Assembly: GCF_900112755.1 (NCBI RefSeq)
Contig: NZ_FOMW01000004.1
Coordinates: 186,001-250,000, forward strand
Length of the DNA stretch: 64,000 nt
Direction: 5' to 3'
Source: Sulfitobacter brevis
GTDB taxonomy: Bacteria > Pseudomonadota > Alphaproteobacteria > Rhodobacterales > Rhodobacteraceae
Positions 62,420-64,000 of the stretch are shown here, piece by piece. A program made the translations under genes and the position numbers. Each line of letters opens with the position of its first letter. Within the stretch, counting starts at the first letter, position 1. The notes under the pieces were generated by a model that was not told the origin of the DNA, made no database searches, and was given only the letters and a program-made list of their open reading frames with translations.

Positions 62420-62477
62420 GGGGGCCAGCCCCCCCCCGGCCTGCGGCCTCCCCCCGGAGTTTCTCCGGCCAAATGAA
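62420..62477 (+). repeat. Dispersed intergenic element, copy C
   Basis: GGGGGC-CA-GCCCCC hairpin (from 62420), CCTGCGGCCTCCCCCC, then a second hairpin CCGGAG-TTT-CTCCGG (62454-62468) and GGCCAAATGAATT. It starts 6 bases after the dehydrogenase stop, sense orientation, and ends 12 bases before the next gene. Longest and most regular of the six copies. Confidence 0.65.
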
Positions 62478-62489
62478 TTGGAATTTGTG

Positions 62490-63722
62490 ATGAAACTTCA
62501 GGACCTCGACGTCATTGTCACCGCGCCCCCCGCGCCGGGTTGGGGCGGGCGGTACTGGATACTGGTCAAGGTGACGACGGATACCGGCGTTGTGGGATGG
62601 GGTGAGTGCTACGCCTCGTCCGTCGGGCCGGAAGCGATGCGTCATGTGATTGAGGATGTTTTTGCGCGGCATATGCAGGGTGAGAATCCGGAAAATATCG
62701 AGTTGATGTTCCGGCGGGCCTATTCTTCGGGGTTTACCCAGCGGCCCGATTTAACCGTGATGGGCGCGTTTTCGGGGCTGGAGATCGCCTGTTGGGATAT
62801 CTTGGGCAAGGATCGGGATCGTCCGGTCTATGCGCTGATGGGCGGACGGATGAACGCGCGGGTGCGTGCCTATACCTATCTCTATCCATTGCCGCACCAC
62901 GATCTGGCGGCCTTCTGGACTTCGCCGGAGATGGCGGCGGAATCGGCGGCAGATTGTGTGGCGCGTGGCTATACGGCGGTCAAGTTTGATCCGGCGGGGC
63001 CCTATACCATGCGCGGCGGGCACATGCCGGCCATGACCGACATTGCGCAGTCGGTGGCGTTTTGCAAAGCCATCCGCGAGGCTGTTGGAGATAAGGCGGA
63101 CTTGCTGTTTGGAACCCACGGCCAATTCAGCACAGCGGGCGCGATCCGCTTGGGCCGCGCCTTGGAACCCTATTCACCACTTTGGTACGAGGAGCCGATC
63201 CCGCCTGACAATCTAGCAGAAATGGCAAAAGTTGCGGCCGCTGTGCGCATTCCGATTGCGACGGGCGAGCGATTAACCACCAAAGCCGAATTTGCGCCCG
63301 TGTTGCGGAATGGCGCGGCGACGATTTTGCAGCCCGCACTGGGCCGTGCCGGTGGCATCTGGGAGATGAAGAAGGTCGCCGCGATGGCCGAAGTCTATAA
63401 CGCGCAGATGGCACCCCATCTCTATGCGGGACCAATCGAGTGGGCCGCAAATGTGCAATTTTCTGTGTCGATCCCGAATATTCTAATGGCCGAAACTATC
63501 GAAACGCCGTTTCATGATGCCCTGATCAAGAGCGCGATTCGGGTAGAGGACGGATTTATCACAGCACCTGAGGCACCCGGTCTGGGGATCGACGTTGATG
63601 AGGACCTTGCGCGGGCGCATCCCTACACCGGCGATCATTTGCACCTGCAGATGCAGGATGCACCGTGCGACTATGTGAACGGCAATGCTTTTGAGGGCGG
63701 CGCACCTGCGACGCCGGACTAA
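62490..63722 (+). CDS. Mandelate racemase/muconate lactonizing enzyme-family protein
   Basis: A 410-residue enolase-superfamily enzyme. The N-terminal capping domain (to about 130) is followed by the barrel with AVKFDPAGPYTMRGGHMP, LLFGTHGQF, the metal ligands in PLWYEEPIPPDN and IPIATGERLT, and APHLYAGPIEWAANVQF. It probably abstracts a proton alpha to a carboxylate (sugar-acid dehydratase or racemase). ATG 62490 is preferred over TTG 62478. Substrate unknown. Confidence 0.88.
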   Translation: MKLQDLDVIVTAPPAPGWGGRYWILVKVTTDTGVVGWGECYASSVGPEAMRHVIEDVFARHMQGENPENIELMFRRAYSSGFTQRPDLTVMGAFSGLEIACWDILGKDRDRPVYALMGGRMNARVRAYTYLYPLPHHDLAAFWTSPEMAAESAADCVARGYTAVKFDPAGPYTMRGGHMPAMTDIAQSVAFCKAIREAVGDKADLLFGTHGQFSTAGAIRLGRALEPYSPLWYEEPIPPDNLAEMAKVAAAVRIPIATGERLTTKAEFAPVLRNGAATILQPALGRAGGIWEMKKVAAMAEVYNAQMAPHLYAGPIEWAANVQFSVSIPNILMAETIETPFHDALIKSAIRVEDGFITAPEAPGLGIDVDEDLARAHPYTGDHLHLQMQDAPCDYVNGNAFEGGAPATPD

Positions 63723-63756
63723 GTAGAACCGTCGGTGCTTGCGAGGAAGGCCGCTG

Positions 63757-64000
63757 TCAGATCTGCGGGTCTGAACTGGTCAAATGGATGGCTTCCAAAG
63801 CGCGGTGATGCGCGAGCAACAGGGCGTCGGCGTCCCTTTTCGCCCCTTTGAGGGCGATTTGGCTGATCACCTGGACCACCACGCCTTTGATGGCGATATA
63901 GCTGTGCAAGATGGGTTGGTTCTGGCTTGCGCCAGCGAGGGTGTAGCTCAGTGTGCCGAAAGGCGCTTCACCCGCATTTGCCGAAGTGAGGTCGGAGAAT
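63757..64000 (-). CDS. Unidentified protein, C-terminal part
   Basis: A minus-strand frame is open from the window edge and stops at 63757, giving 80 C-terminal residues: it begins FSDLTSANAGEAPFGTLSYTL, passes through HSYIAIKGVVVQVISQIALKG, and ends LEAIHLTSSDPQI. Codon use is like the neighbours, with no convincing competing frame. Beta-rich then helical; I do not recognise the family. The gene converges on the enolase-superfamily gene, 34 bases away. Confidence 0.6.
   Translation of the reverse strand, partial: FSDLTSANAGEAPFGTLSYTLAGASQNQPILHSYIAIKGVVVQVISQIALKGAKRDADALLLAHHRALEAIHLTSSDPQI

Overview
The window looks like chromosomal DNA of an alphaproteobacterium of the order Rhodobacterales, roseobacter type. 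The evidence is an ethylmalonyl-CoA pathway block joined to the suc operon, a SAM/SAH riboswitch in front of metK (a class known essentially from Rhodobacterales), an Irr-type Fur regulator beside fabA/fabB/fabI, the aroA-cmk-rpsA-ihfB-lapA-trpF order, and generally high GC with dense, often overlapping genes. No tRNA, rRNA, CRISPR array, phage or intact insertion sequence was seen. I see no wholly new defence-like or mobile system. The most novel material is regulatory and repetitive DNA and a few unfamiliar small exported proteins.

Layout. 1-2206: end of a CoA-ester lyase/thioesterase gene, an NnrU-family membrane protein, a DUF1737 protein and mesaconyl-CoA hydratase (mch). 2341-2377: tandem palindromes in front of sucC. 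2487-13829: sucC, two small unknown genes, sucD, an altered FkbM methyltransferase gene, sucA, sucB (two lipoyl domains), two MAPEG genes around a small unknown gene, and lpd, i.e. succinyl-CoA synthetase plus the 2-oxoglutarate dehydrogenase complex. 13889-16787 (minus): ftsE-ftsX-plsC and a frameshifted PNPOx-like gene. 16953-17774: zinc-ribbon membrane protein. 17805-23814 (minus): argH, two tiny lipoproteins, a DUF2834 protein, lysA and a DUF4175 protein. 23837-26420: TlpA-like thioredoxin, Hint-domain protein and a MarR-like regulator.

26502-30013 (minus): gap-edd-eda, an Entner-Doudoroff operon with an ATGTTA-N4-TAACAT operator-like dyad over its promoter. 30147-33045: TauD-type dioxygenase, GlcNAc-kinase-like protein and nagA. 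33088-39159 (minus): trpF, lapA-like gene, ihfB, rpsA, rhodanese, cmk, aroA. 39314-45522 (minus): trmB, metK with its riboswitch, lnt, corC-like gene, ybeY, phoH. 45680-47470: two exported proteins sharing a WVDPxGCxHW motif, a 534-base gene-free stretch and a small exported protein. 47530-49815: miaB and a divergent unknown gene.

49894-54037: fabA, irr, a PhyH-family dioxygenase, fabB, fabI. 54102-56229: RlmL-like RNA methyltransferase, a small membrane protein and an FKBP. 56449-63722: haloacid dehalogenase, alpha/beta hydrolase, threonine/serine dehydratase, pcaD, pcaB, zinc alcohol dehydrogenase and an enolase-superfamily enzyme. The window closes inside an unidentified minus-strand gene.

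Across the window a dispersed intergenic element (GGGGC hairpin, C-run, GGAGTTT-type segment, A-rich end) occurs five times in full and once in part. Four copies lie just downstream of a stop codon in sense orientation.
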